Positions 1-7,279 of a stretch of 33,302 nt of DNA are shown here, piece after piece. A model generated the notes under the pieces. The model ran no database searches. It was not told the origin of the DNA and saw only the letters and a list, made by a program, of their open reading frames with translations. The stretch is from Nostoc sp. NMS7. Its GTDB lineage: Bacteria; Cyanobacteriota; Cyanobacteriia; Cyanobacteriales; Nostocaceae. Each line of letters opens with the position of its first letter. Position 1 is the first letter of the stretch. The position numbers and the translations under genes were made by a program. The stretch spans positions 1 to 33,302 of the forward strand of contig NZ_JABXKJ010000068.1 in assembly GCF_017115085.1 (NCBI RefSeq), written 5' to 3'.

Positions 1-110
1 TTTAGCTAAAGTCTACTCAAGTAGACTAAAGATTTTTCAGATTATTTAGTCATCTAAAGATTGACTTTCGCTATTAGCAAGGAACTTCAGTTCCTTGCGG
101 GACATGGCTT
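1..110. repeat. Palindromic dispersed repeat (two hairpins)
   Basis: There are two perfect inverted repeats close together. AGTCTACT (10-17) pairs with AGTAGACT (20-27), and GCAAGGAACT (77-86) pairs with AGTTCCTTGC (89-98) across a 2-nt loop. Paired hairpins of this kind recur in Nostocales intergenic DNA. No gene is evident in it. It may be a small dispersed repeat or the terminator of a gene lying left of the window. Confidence 0.6.
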
Positions 111-805
111 TTACGTTAAGTTGACACGTATGAGCATTGCTGTGCCCCTACCGCGTGGTCTATTTACCTGAAAATAGCTGTAATTTGCCAATATAAAATA
201 AATCTCACATTTTTAGTTTATACCTTCAAACCCCTAGCGATCGCCGATATTGAACCGAGAAGCAAATAAGAAGCAGCAGTAAGCCGTTGAACAATTCTTG
301 TTTTTTCACCTAGCGATGAATAGAAATTTTGGATAAGCAGATTGGGTAAACCATTAGGTAAAAGCAATTCTTGTCTACTCAAAAAAACCAGAGCCAAATT
401 CCTGACTTGTCTCACTAAATTATTTTAGTTATTTAAGATACCACAAGAATTAGTGATAATACTTATTTTATTTTTACTTACTTAATATTCATTTTACATT
501 TTATAGCGTTTTTTAATCAGCTGAGGTAAATTATAGCCCCCTCCTCGCAAGCAAGGAGGGGGTTGGGGGTGGGGTTCTTGTACCTCACAAGGGACGAGAA
601 CCACTATATTTATCATTACTGCCCTCTAAGTAGCTAAACTTCACACTTGAGAATATACCCTACCTCTTCACTCTTGCTTAGGCAAATATCATATCCTGCT
701 TCATGATTACTTGAAGTAAATGTCATTACTTATACCATTGTAATAGCAGTTTAAAAGATTGATATTAGAGAAGTAGTTTAAAGATATCGCTTGTCTCTCT
801 AAAAC
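111..805. other. Non-coding stretch upstream of the RHH gene
   Basis: About 700 bases are AT-rich with no convincing gene apart from the repeat at 502-608. A 65-codon open frame on the minus strand (218-415) has no recognisable domain and no ribosome binding site, so I do not call it. No RNA gene is evident. Confidence 0.5.
502..608. repeat. 107-bp dispersed repeat, copy 1
   Basis: The element starts with TATAGCG and ends with CGAGAACCACTATA. Its core has a C-rich run, a run of G blocks (GGGGGTTGGGGGTGGGG) and TTCTTGTACCTCACAA. The same core and the same 107-bp length recur at 25043-25149, and a shorter relative lies at 20776-20839. The ends of the later copy form a clean TATAGCGGTTC/GAACCGCTATA inverted repeat, which suggests a MITE-like small mobile repeat. 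Here the left end has decayed. Confidence 0.7.
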
Positions 806-970
806 ATGAATAAAAAATGGGCTGCTAAACGACTTACAATCAATCTCACATCAAGCGAGGCACAGAAGCTTGAACAATTCTGTTCAATCACGGGCAGACC
901 AGCAACCGATGTGATTCGGGAGTTAATTCGCTCTCTTTCTCCCCAAGAGGAAAAAGCCTCCCAAACCTAG
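806..970 (+). CDS. Small ribbon-helix-helix (CopG/Arc-type) protein
   Basis: This is a 54-residue open frame starting MNKKWAAKRLTINL. The pattern is a basic N-terminus with an alternating beta-strand (KRLTINLTSSE), a first helix (AQKLEQFCSITG), a turn (RPATD) and a second helix (VIRELIRSL), which is the layout of MetJ/Arc/CopG DNA-binding proteins. Such proteins act as dimeric repressors, often as the antitoxin of a toxin-antitoxin pair, but no toxin-sized frame lies directly beside it, so it may be solitary. No strong ribosome binding site is seen. Function beyond probable DNA binding is unknown. Confidence 0.6.
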   Translation: MNKKWAAKRLTINLTSSEAQKLEQFCSITGRPATDVIRELIRSLSPQEEKASQT

Positions 971-1359
971 TAAATCATACTGAACAAAAACAAAACCATG
1001 ATTAGCATATCTCAATTTGTGAGGGAAATATAGTGTTTTACAGTTATTAGTTATTTTGCTGCAAACAGGCGCTATAGGTGAGTCAAATCACCAGAGGAGT
1101 TTAGAGGCAGGGGTAACAGCATTCCTTCCTGCCCAAACGCCTCCATATTGGCGAACAACTCAATAGGCTGCGATCGCTGTTGGCAGTGGATGTATGCCAA
1201 ATGTAGTAAAGTCAGCATAGCGATCGCCGCTTCTACTTAAGAGCTAATAATAATAGTGAGTAATAGCTTTGCCAAAATCTACCCTTTAGATTCACATACA
1301 GGAGTATAGCGATCGCCTCTTCGACAGCGGAGAATCTAATGAGATGCAATCGCTTGTTC
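971..1359. other. Non-coding stretch with HIP1 octamers
   Basis: I see no convincing gene. The HIP1 octamer GCGATCGC occurs at 1170-1177, 1220-1227 and 1309-1316, the dense spacing typical of Nostocales DNA. A short inverted repeat GGCAGG/CCTGCC lies at 1106-1111 and 1128-1133. A 68-codon minus-strand frame here overlaps rpsU and looks like a shadow. Confidence 0.5.
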
Positions 1360-1551
1360 TCAATTACGACGGAAATTTCTCTTACGTTGCTTGTGCCTTG
1401 CGACTTCTTTACGCTTGTGTTTTTCCAAAGGCGTTTCAAAGTGACGATTCTTTCTCATGTCTGGAAAAATACCTGCTTTGGAAACTTCCCTCTTAAATCG
1501 ACGTAAGGCTGACTCAATTCCTTCATTCTCGCCCACAAATACTTGGGTCAT
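1360..1551 (-). CDS. rpsU: 30S ribosomal protein S21
   Basis: This 63-residue, strongly basic protein has the S21 pattern: [20 protein letters not shown], then a KREVSKAG segment and an Arg/Lys-rich tail ending KRNFRRN. S21 binds the 3' end of 16S rRNA in the small subunit and helps start translation. I chose the second of two in-frame ATGs (1551) because the AGGAG ribosome binding site directly abuts the first ATG (1557) but sits about six bases from the second. It lies downstream of the RNA-binding protein gene on the same strand, with a terminator hairpin between them. This rbp-rpsU pairing is known in Anabaena as a cold-regulated cluster. Confidence 0.95.
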   Translation of the reverse strand: MTQVFVGENEGIESALRRFKREVSKAGIFPDMRKNRHFETPLEKHKRKEVARHKQRKRNFRRN

Positions 1552-1610
1552 TTTCATCTCCTACTTAATTGGTACTGGGCAATTTTAAGCTATCCAGTAG
1601 ACCGGAGCGC

Positions 1611-1638
1611 AAAAAGGGCAGATAATGATTCTGCCCTT
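1611..1638 (-). terminator. Hairpin terminator/attenuator between rbp and rpsU
   Basis: AAGGGCAG (1614-1621) pairs with CTGCCCTT (1631-1638) around a 9-nt loop. Read on the minus strand the hairpin is followed by a run of T, so it looks like a rho-independent terminator after the RNA-binding protein gene. Read-through would extend transcription into rpsU. Confidence 0.75.
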
Positions 1639-1673
1639 AAGACCTTAAAACTGAATTTTTTATCTTAAAGCTT

Positions 1674-2006
1674 TTAGTAGCGTCCTCCTCCTCCTCCTCG
1701 AGAGTATCCACCACCACTATTGCCGCGACGATCACCACCACCACCAAAGGAACCGCCTCTATCTTCCTTGGGTTTAGCCTTATTCACTTTGAGATCGCGT
1801 CCCATCCATTCAGCACCATCAAGAGCTTCAATGGCTGCTGTTTCTTCGGCTTCAGTACCCATCTCTACGAAAGCAAAGCCGCGTGGACGTCCTGTTTCAC
1901 GGTCAGTAGGCAACTGAACACGTTTTACAGCACCATGTTCCGCAAAAACAGAGGTGAGGTCTTCTTGTGTGACCTCGTAGGATAGATTACCTACATAAAT
2001 TGACAT
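1674..2006 (-). CDS. Glycine-rich RRM RNA-binding protein (Rbp family)
   Basis: This 110-residue protein has one RNA recognition motif (residues 1 to about 80). RNP2 is IYVGNL (3-8) and RNP1 is RGFAFVEM (42-49), each with aromatic residues that stack on RNA bases. A low-complexity Gly/Arg/Ser tail (about 83-110) follows, as in cyanobacterial Rbp proteins that accumulate in the cold. GGAG lies about eight bases before the ATG. The gene precedes rpsU, as in the cold-regulated rbp-rpsU clusters of Anabaena, so cold induction through a long leader is likely by analogy. I cannot say which rbp paralogue this is. Confidence 0.93.
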   Translation of the reverse strand: MSIYVGNLSYEVTQEDLTSVFAEHGAVKRVQLPTDRETGRPRGFAFVEMGTEAEETAAIEALDGAEWMGRDLKVNKAKPKEDRGGSFGGGGDRRGNSGGGYSRGGGGGRY

Positions 2007-2333
2007 GCATTATCTCCAAAACCATAAGTGTGTAGAGATTTAGATTTCGGAGACAAGCTTGTTAAGACCAAAAGGGAAAAGCCTGTCAATACTAAAAACA
2101 AACACTGTAACCGAATTTTATTCTCACTTGATTATCTTAGCACATGATTCAGTTCTTACCCACCGTAAAAAAGGAAGTACTAACAGTGAGAGTGCTACGT
2201 GCCAAATTGGGTATTCTCTCCCCTACTCCCCATCCTCTAGATCAGCGATTCATGGGCAACTCCGATATTGATTAGCATAAATTTCCCAAATAATTGCAAA
2301 ATAAATGCAGTTCGTCATTGTTAGTACCTGAAA
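2007..2333. promoter_or_regulatory. Divergent promoter region of rbp and tldD
   Basis: This 327-base gap separates two divergent genes. On the minus strand a TTGACA-like -35 box lies at 2089-2084, leaving a leader of roughly 50 bases or more before the RNA-binding protein start. The spaced -10 box (CTTAAC) is poor. Rbp genes in Anabaena have long leaders involved in cold regulation, so the leader is of interest. No clear promoter is seen for tldD. Confidence 0.35.
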
Positions 2334-3728
2334 ATGCCGACTACACTTGCTGACGCCCAAAATTTACTTTCTGACCTGATCACGCGCTACTCAAAGCGTG
2401 TAGATTATCTGATGATTCGCCTTGAAGAAGCAGAAGGGACTGATATCTTGTTGCGTGGCGATAAGGTAGAAACACTCAGTGAAGGTATCTCCATTGGTGG
2501 ACATATTCGCGCTTGTTATAAAGGTGGATGGGGGTTGAGCTGCTTTAACCAATTGGCGACAATTAAGGATCGGATTGAAGAAGCGATCGCTGCGGCGCGA
2601 ATGGTTGGTGATGAAGAAACGTTACTTGCACCCATTGACCCGGTGCAAGCAATATGCATTCTCCCCTTAAAAGGCACCGACCCCCGAAAAATCTCACTCT
2701 CGAAGAAAAAACAATTGTGCGATCGCTATGCCGAATTGCTCAAAAGCGTTGATCACCGCATTACCACTACCTCGGTGCGTTACGGTGACAGCGCCCAAAA
2801 AGTGATCATTGCTACCTCAGAAGGCACTTTGATCGAGCAATCTTGGGTGGATATGGAAATGCGCTTTGCCGCCACCGCCAGAAATGGCGAAACCGTACAA
2901 ACTGGACGGGAAACTACTGGCTCTCGCAAAGCTTACGAAGATTTAACTGATTTGGATGAACAGGTCAAAGGTGCAGCTCAAAGAGCGATCGCCGCTTTAT
3001 CTTTGCCATCGGTGAAAGGGAATACTTATACCGTAGTCATTGACCCAATTCTCACGGGTTTATTTGTCCACGAAGCCTTCGGACATCTTTCTGAGGCCGA
3101 TATGGCTTACGAAAACCCCGATTTGTTGGAAGTCATGACCATCGGCCGACGGTTTGGCCCAGAAGAACTGCAAATTTTTGATGGTGCAGCCCCAGAAGGA
3201 CATCGCGGCAGCTATTTTTACGACGATGAAGGCACGCCTGCCACTACTACTCAACTAATTAAAGATGGAGTTTTAGTTGGACGTTTACATTCTCGTGAAA
3301 CGGCTGGCAAATTGGAGGAAGCGCCTACGGGTAATGCACGTTGTCTCAACTATCACTTTACTCCCATTGTGCGGATGACAAATACCTGGATTCAACGGGG
3401 TAAAACGCCAGTCGAAGACTTATTTACCGATATCAAAGAAGGAGTTTATGCCCGTAATTGGTTGGGTGGGATGACGAATGGGGAAATGTTCACCTTTAGT
3501 GCTGGGGAAGCGTGGATGGTTAGGAACGGCAAAATTGCTGAACCTGTGCGGGATGTGACGCTTTCGGGAAATGTATTTCAAACTTTAGCGGATATTGAGG
3601 CACTTGGTGATGATTTTTACTGGGATGAATCTGGCGGTTGTGGTAAGGGAGGGCAAAACGGTTTGTCAGTGGGTTGTGCTGGCCCGAGTCTCCGAATTCG
3701 AGATGTAGTAGTTGGTGGGGAAACGTGA
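2334..3728 (+). CDS. tldD: TldD family metalloprotease
   Basis: This 464-residue protein has the length usual for TldD. The zinc-binding HExxxH motif is visible as HEAFGH (H246, E247, H251), followed by LSEAD. A conserved Gly/Cys-rich C-terminus (GCAGPSLRIRD, with C448 as probable third zinc ligand) completes the site. TldD normally forms a heterodimer with TldE/PmbA and cleaves peptides; in E. coli the pair matures microcin B17 and degrades the CcdA antitoxin. No tldE gene is adjacent, so the partner would have to be elsewhere. The start is the ATG at 2334; no ribosome binding site is obvious. Confidence 0.93.
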   Translation: MPTTLADAQNLLSDLITRYSKRVDYLMIRLEEAEGTDILLRGDKVETLSEGISIGGHIRACYKGGWGLSCFNQLATIKDRIEEAIAAARMVGDEETLLAPIDPVQAICILPLKGTDPRKISLSKKKQLCDRYAELLKSVDHRITTTSVRYGDSAQKVIIATSEGTLIEQSWVDMEMRFAATARNGETVQTGRETTGSRKAYEDLTDLDEQVKGAAQRAIAALSLPSVKGNTYTVVIDPILTGLFVHEAFGHLSEADMAYENPDLLEVMTIGRRFGPEELQIFDGAAPEGHRGSYFYDDEGTPATTTQLIKDGVLVGRLHSRETAGKLEEAPTGNARCLNYHFTPIVRMTNTWIQRGKTPVEDLFTDIKEGVYARNWLGGMTNGEMFTFSAGEAWMVRNGKIAEPVRDVTLSGNVFQTLADIEALGDDFYWDESGGCGKGGQNGLSVGCAGPSLRIRDVVVGGET

Positions 3729-3772
3729 AGTACCCGCCGCTATAACCCTACTAAATCATTCGTGAGAAACAA

Positions 3773-3804
3773 GATCCCCGACTTCGTAAAAGTTGTCGGG
3801 TATC
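3773..3804 (+). repeat. Degenerate palindrome after tldD
   Basis: GATCCCCGACTT (3773-3784) pairs imperfectly with AAGTTGTCGGGTATC (3790-3804). It is a decayed relative of the perfect GATCCCCGACTTC hairpin at 20136-20168. It may serve as the tldD terminator, although no T-run follows. Confidence 0.5.
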
Positions 3805-3840
3805 TGCGGGTTGCAATTACAATGACCAATGACTACTCAA

Positions 3841-4731
3841 TCAATTTGCTAGCCAAAAAGCGACGTTACGCACATAGGTTTTGATATCTTCTAAGGCGCG
3901 TGGCTCTTTTTTCATCCCATCTCCTGGTGGCTCATCTACAAAAGTGGGACAGCCTTTGTTAATATCCCAGTTGTAATCTACTAAATGATGGAAGCTAGAA
4001 TTAGCTACTGCTCGTCCTAGTATATTTCCCTGTTTATCTTGATGATGCTCGATCGCTACTACCAAATTGAAGTTACGATTTGTAACTAAACTTTTACCCA
4101 GAGCGATTACCCGTGCGTTTTCATTGCCCGGAGGCACGCCAATACCGCCTTCGTGAGGATGTGTGGGGAAAAAATCGATACTTCCTGAAGCGGAATTGGG
4201 ATTTTTCAAAAGTTCGTGAATGGGTTCAACAATGGTAATTTTTTGATAATCGCCGTTAGCTCCAGAATGATAGTTGGGCCAGGAGATATAAGTTGTGTAT
4301 GAGTCATCTCGGCAACAGCGAGATTCATCGGGATCGGGATTTTTGGTGTTGAAATAGTTGACATCACCAATGTCAAGTAAACCACACATTGAACAGCCCA
4401 TATCTTGATGATCGCGTGTTGTCAAAATCCCGCCGCCGCGTTGCCGAAAAGCATTAATTGCAGCAATGTCTTTTTCGGTTAAACCCTTATCTACCTCTAA
4501 GCCAAATAGCCAAAGTTGATCAAAATCTGATTTGTCGAGACTACTTAAAACTGAGTCACTACCAACTGCATCTGATTCGTAATCGCGTCCGGTAACTTCA
4601 AATAAGCAGTTTCCAGCTTCGTCTTGAATCGATGCTAAATAATCTTGTAACATCGAAAAACGAAAAATGCTCCAGTCATTTTCAGTCGTAGGAATCGTAG
4701 TCTGCAAAAGAATACGAATTGGTTTTGCCAT
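3841..4731 (-). CDS. Conserved unknown, ThuA/GATase-1-like fold
   Basis: This 296-residue protein has no signal peptide. Its middle reads like a class I glutamine-amidotransferase-like (ThuA-type) Rossmann layout: FDQLWLFGLE (about 91-100), GLTEKDIAAINAFRQRGGGIL, then TRDHQDMG where the nucleophile elbow would be. A Cys cluster (CSMCG, and CCRDD further on) and several His pairs (HPHEGG, EHHQDK, SFHHLVD) could bind metal. The substrate is unknown. It is transcribed toward tldD and is divergent from the pentapeptide gene, so no operon context helps. The fold assignment is an inference from pattern only. Confidence 0.6.
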   Translation of the reverse strand: MAKPIRILLQTTIPTTENDWSIFRFSMLQDYLASIQDEAGNCLFEVTGRDYESDAVGSDSVLSSLDKSDFDQLWLFGLEVDKGLTEKDIAAINAFRQRGGGILTTRDHQDMGCSMCGLLDIGDVNYFNTKNPDPDESRCCRDDSYTTYISWPNYHSGANGDYQKITIVEPIHELLKNPNSASGSIDFFPTHPHEGGIGVPPGNENARVIALGKSLVTNRNFNLVVAIEHHQDKQGNILGRAVANSSFHHLVDYNWDINKGCPTFVDEPPGDGMKKEPRALEDIKTYVRNVAFWLAN

Positions 4732-5012
4732 AACCTCTGCCAGACGAACACCACAATTGAGTATAGCGATCGCTTTGCACTAATAGTTAGTTAAATTTTT
4801 AAGGAGAGCAACATCCCTCCCAAGTATGAAAGCAACTCACAACTCTAGGTAGTAGCGCCAGTGATTAAGGATGGCTAATTTAGATAGAGGTGATTAGATG
4901 TTTACTCTGGTTTGATTCACTACACCAATCCCCCGTGGCGCGGGCTGGGGATTTATTGCCTGTCTGAGTAAACTGGATGAAAAATCAAACGTTCCTTAGC
5001 ACAGTGACAGAT

Positions 5013-5543
5013 ATGAAAGCAGATCAACTCCTGAAAAACTATGCCGCAGGTGTCAGAGACTTTACTGGTGTCAACTTGAGCGAGGCAAACTTAAGGGAAG
5101 CCGATCTCAGTGGCGTAATTTTAGATAGAGCAATTTTAGATGGAGCTAATCTGAGTCACGCTAATTTAGCCCACGCCAGTTTGATTGAGGCAGACTTAAA
5201 TGGAGCAGATTTGAGCAATGCTAACCTCAGTGGTAGCAACTTAAGTGGCGCTATTTTGGATGGAGCGATCTTGGATGGAGCCGCAATGGATGGAGCTAAT
5301 TTAAATCACGCTAATTTGACGGTTGCGAAACTGATTGAAACTAACTTGAGTGACGCGGATTTGCACGAAGCCAGCTTGATAGCGGCGAATCTAGATGGAG
5401 CCGATTTGAGTGGTGCAGACTTAACTGTAGCCGACTTATCCCAGGCAAATCTCACTCAAGCAGATTTGAACCAGACAAATTTGAGTGGAGCAAATTTGGA
5501 AGGAGCCAATATAGAAGGAACAGTCCTAGATGGCAATGTGTGA
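5013..5543 (+). CDS. Pentapeptide-repeat protein
   Basis: Nearly the whole protein (176 residues from this start) is A(D/N)LxxAxL pentapeptide repeats such as ADLSGADL and ANLSHANL, which fold into a right-handed quadrilateral beta-helix. No signal peptide or transmembrane segment is visible. Many such proteins occur in cyanobacteria, mostly of unknown role. I prefer the ATG at 5013 (MKADQLLKNYAAGVRDF) because family members usually begin with a short LLxxYAxGxRDF cap. An in-frame ATG at 4977 would add 12 residues. Neither start has a good ribosome binding site. The repeat DNA is regular (GATGGAGC-type motifs), consistent with growth by duplication. Confidence 0.88.
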   Translation: MKADQLLKNYAAGVRDFTGVNLSEANLREADLSGVILDRAILDGANLSHANLAHASLIEADLNGADLSNANLSGSNLSGAILDGAILDGAAMDGANLNHANLTVAKLIETNLSDADLHEASLIAANLDGADLSGADLTVADLSQANLTQADLNQTNLSGANLEGANIEGTVLDGNV

Positions 5544-5549
5544 CATCTC

Positions 5550-5584
5550 CCGCCGCTAAATCACAGTACCGATTATAGCGGCGG
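5550..5584 (+). terminator. Inverted repeat after the pentapeptide gene
   Basis: CCGCCGCTA (5550-5558) pairs perfectly with TAGCGGCGG (5576-5584) across a 17-nt loop, starting seven bases past the stop codon. The position suits a terminator, but there is no T-run, so it could be a dispersed palindrome. Confidence 0.5.
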
Positions 5585-5855
5585 AATATAAAGCAACGCC
5601 GTTAAATCAGTCAACATTAAGAAGTAAACTATTTACACTGAAAATAAATTTAGAGCAGTTTGTAGTTGAGTCCAATAGAGACCTAACAAGAACAGATCCT
5701 TACCTACAAGGGAAGGGGAGTAAGCCTCAAAGCCTCTCTCATTGCAGGCTACGGTGTATACACAAGTCGAAAAAAGGCGTTGCTGAATCAAAATATGAAT
5801 CAGGCGATCGCGATCACAAAACGATACAATAGCATCTGTGTTACTGTTGTTACAA
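5585..5855. other. Non-coding stretch before the broken antiporter
   Basis: About 270 bases have no gene. Around 5747-5770 the sequence GGCTACGGTGTATACACAAG resembles short motifs repeated in Nostocales intergenic DNA. A HIP1-like site overlaps 5804-5812. Confidence 0.35.
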
Positions 5856-6893
5856 ATGATGCTTAAATTAAGTATTCTGTCACTCGGATTGGGATTTGCC
5901 GCTCATTGGTTTGCAGTTGCGTTTGATATTAATGCTAGAACTATTCCCTATCTTGAAGAAATAATGAACACTGCGATCGCAGTCAGCCTATAGATTAATG
6001 TTTTAAGTATTGATAGAACTTTATTTAAAAGAAATTTAGGATTAATTATCAAGGTTTTAGTTCTCGGAGTCCCAATAAAAATTGTCTTACCTGGTTTGAT
6101 TCTGACTCTTCTTTCACCCCGTGTTGCCCCTGTCGCCTACTTATGTGCGTCAGTAATTGCTCAAATGGACCCAATTGCCGCAGCTAAATCTCTTGATAAG
6201 AGCAAGATTAGCAAAAAGTCGGAGACTATTTTGAGGGCTTGGACTAGCTTTGATGACCCAATTAGTATACTATTTGCCTTTTACATTTTTTTACCACTGC
6301 TAGTCTCAAATAATTTCAGTTTTAGTCAATATTTTGTGCGGATTGCTGCTGATATTGTTGGCTGTCTTACAGTTTATTACTGTAGCAAGTGGTTAAATAC
6401 AATAGATCCCGATATCAAAAAAAATTTAGAAATAATTTTTATAGTAATAATTATTGTTTACAGCGTTTTATCTGATTCATTTATTTTGTCTGCATTTGCA
6501 GGTCTCTTTTTGAGACCAATTGCATCAGAAAAACTAGAAATAATCATTTCTCCTATTTTTTATTTTAGTGTAATTGTTATTGGTTTATTGTCTACCAACC
6601 GAAGCTTTGATTGGCTCTCTGGCGGAATTCTGGCATTTTCGACATTTTTCTTAGGACAAGTTATTGTCACTTTCTTATTTTTAAAAGAATCTATGGCAAA
6701 CAAGGCAAGAGTTATGTTTGGTCATCAAAATGGGATGACGGCAATTCTGCTAACTGTTGCTATTGAAGTATCTGGCTCAGAAAAAACAAGAGATTTGTTG
6801 TCGGTTACATTACCTGCAATTATCTTAATTGCTTTATTTTACTTTATGAGTAATTATCTTTTAGACCGAAATTTCCCACACACCCAAACTTAG
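5856..6893 (+). pseudogene. Cation/proton antiporter (CPA1-like), split by an in-frame TAG
   Basis: One reading frame runs from the ATG at 5856 to the TAG at 6893 and is interrupted only by a TAG at 5991-5993, after codon 45. The downstream 265+ residues are clearly membrane antiporter: PVAYLCASVIAQMDPIAAA carries the DP pair typical of the CPA ion site, SFDDPISILFAFY matches the following helix, and FGHQNGMTAILLTVAIEV matches the late conserved helix. The first 45 residues (MMLKLSILSLGLGFAAHW...) look like helix 1 but are too short to hold the expected second helix, so a small deletion probably accompanies the stop. A downstream TTG at 6096 could restart translation but would omit the first helices. 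Most likely a decaying Na+/H+ antiporter gene. Confidence 0.65.
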
Positions 6894-7279
6894 TGATTTG
6901 GTTAGACTCAGATGAACTGCAACTGTCCAGGAAAATATCACCATACCATTTACTGATGAGAGCCTAGCTTCCAGTTTTTGGTGATTACTTTTGGCACTAG
7001 CAAGAGAATCGGTGTGTGGCTAAGATAGCGCCCTGAAAAAGATATTTGGATAGCGATCGCCTTCAAAACTCGGAACTTCAAGCTTGGAACTCGGAACGCC
7101 GAGATTATAACTTGGAATGTTGCCTGAGAGTCTCTAACTTGTGTGTACAGATGATCCGCTTGCAACAAAAAGTAACGTGTATATATTTTCTACACACAAA
7201 GATAGTACTGTGAAAAAGTTTGCTAGAAGTAGTTTTATTTATGATTGTCATAATTAAAAAAATTGACTCTCAACTATCA
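6894..7279. other. Non-coding stretch with a dispersed repeat
   Basis: No gene is supported here. Bases 7053-7078 begin with the HIP1 octamer GCGATCGC and run into TCAAAACTCGGAACTT. The same 26 bases, with one mismatch, occur in opposite orientation at 20215-20240, and both copies are flanked by TTGGAACTC/CTTGGAATGT-like words. The 72-codon minus-strand frame across it is probably chance. Confidence 0.5.

Noticed and set aside
218..415. 65-codon minus-strand open frame
   Set aside because: No recognisable domain, no ribosome binding site, and composition like the surrounding non-coding DNA.
1233..1439. 68-codon minus-strand frame
   Set aside because: It overlaps the end of rpsU in another frame and crosses HIP1 sites; a shadow.
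6950..7168. 72-codon minus-strand frame
   Set aside because: Covers a dispersed repeat and has no family signature.
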